In this document: positions 64,000 to 64,000 of the stretch, piece by piece
How positions within the stretch are numbered: position 1 is the first letter of the stretch
Layout: every line of letters starts with the position of its first letter
NCBI RefSeq assembly: GCF_024105735.1
Contig: NZ_JAAAML010000003.1
Span: 1 to 64,000, forward strand
Length of the DNA stretch: 64,000 bases
Direction of reading: 5' to 3'
From: Parahoeflea alexandrii
Lineage (GTDB): Bacteria > Pseudomonadota > Alphaproteobacteria > Rhizobiales > Rhizobiaceae
Position numbers and translations under genes: made by a program
Notes under the pieces: generated by a model
The model's input: the letters and a program-made list of their open reading frames with translations, nothing else
What the model was told of the DNA's origin: nothing
The model's database searches: none

Positions 64000-64000
64000 G

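Overview
The window reads as chromosomal DNA of a free-living or plant-associated alphaproteobacterium, most likely Hyphomicrobiales (Rhizobiaceae/Phyllobacteriaceae-like). The grounds are high GC, many tripartite SBP-dependent transporters (TRAP, TAXI-TRAP, TTT), a rhizobial-style interleaved urease operon and an Anbu proteasome-like operon. The genus is an inference.

Region 1 (1-17.3 kb) is an aromatic-acid catabolic block. A MobA-type 3-hydroxybenzoate 4-monooxygenase with a divergent MarR regulator (MobR-like) would make protocatechuate. Next to it are a DctPQM TRAP transporter, a LysR regulator with two HTH domains, a DUF1932 dehydrogenase, and a divergent operon of GalB (4-oxalomesaconate hydratase), a type I (VOC) extradiol dioxygenase, a CHA aldolase and a PrpF-type tautomerase (GalD). 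A second LysR-controlled unit carries LigI (2-pyrone-4,6-dicarboxylate lactonase), a fused TRAP permease, a TAXI binding protein and a dienelactone hydrolase. Together they cover the route from 3-hydroxybenzoate or protocatechuate to pyruvate plus oxaloacetate. The ring-cleavage enzyme belongs to the non-canonical family, and the LigC step is not clearly assigned.

Region 2 (18.19-39.17 kb) is a ~21-kb integrative element in the 3' half of tRNA-Arg(CCG), bounded by a 48-bp direct repeat. It encodes a tyrosine integrase, a small AlpA-like HTH protein, a 1,430-aa putative PrimPol-helicase and defence cargo. The cargo is a type I R-M system with fused HsdM-HsdS, a HEPN-motif protein overlapping hsdMS, a GmrSD-like DUF262/DUF1524 nuclease, a DUF3644-like HEPN/HTH protein and an unknown helical protein. 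Two unknown genes lie next to attR. A 65-bp hairpin is repeated on each side of the R-M/GmrSD cassette. The layout recalls P4-type satellites. A frameshifted integrase remnant just outside attL suggests earlier use of the same tRNA.

Region 3 (39.4-49.6 kb) is core-like: a CHASE-PAS-GGDEF-EAL protein, a TctC-A-B transporter, an SDR epimerase, a BaiN-family flavoprotein, a mutarotase-like protein, a glycine-zipper lipoprotein and a 36-aa membrane miniprotein.

Region 4 (49.8-64 kb) has a NitT/TauT-type ABC transporter divergent from a urease operon (ureD-A-J-B-C-E-F-G with six non-urease genes interleaved), then the convergent Anbu / transglutaminase / alpha-E operon.
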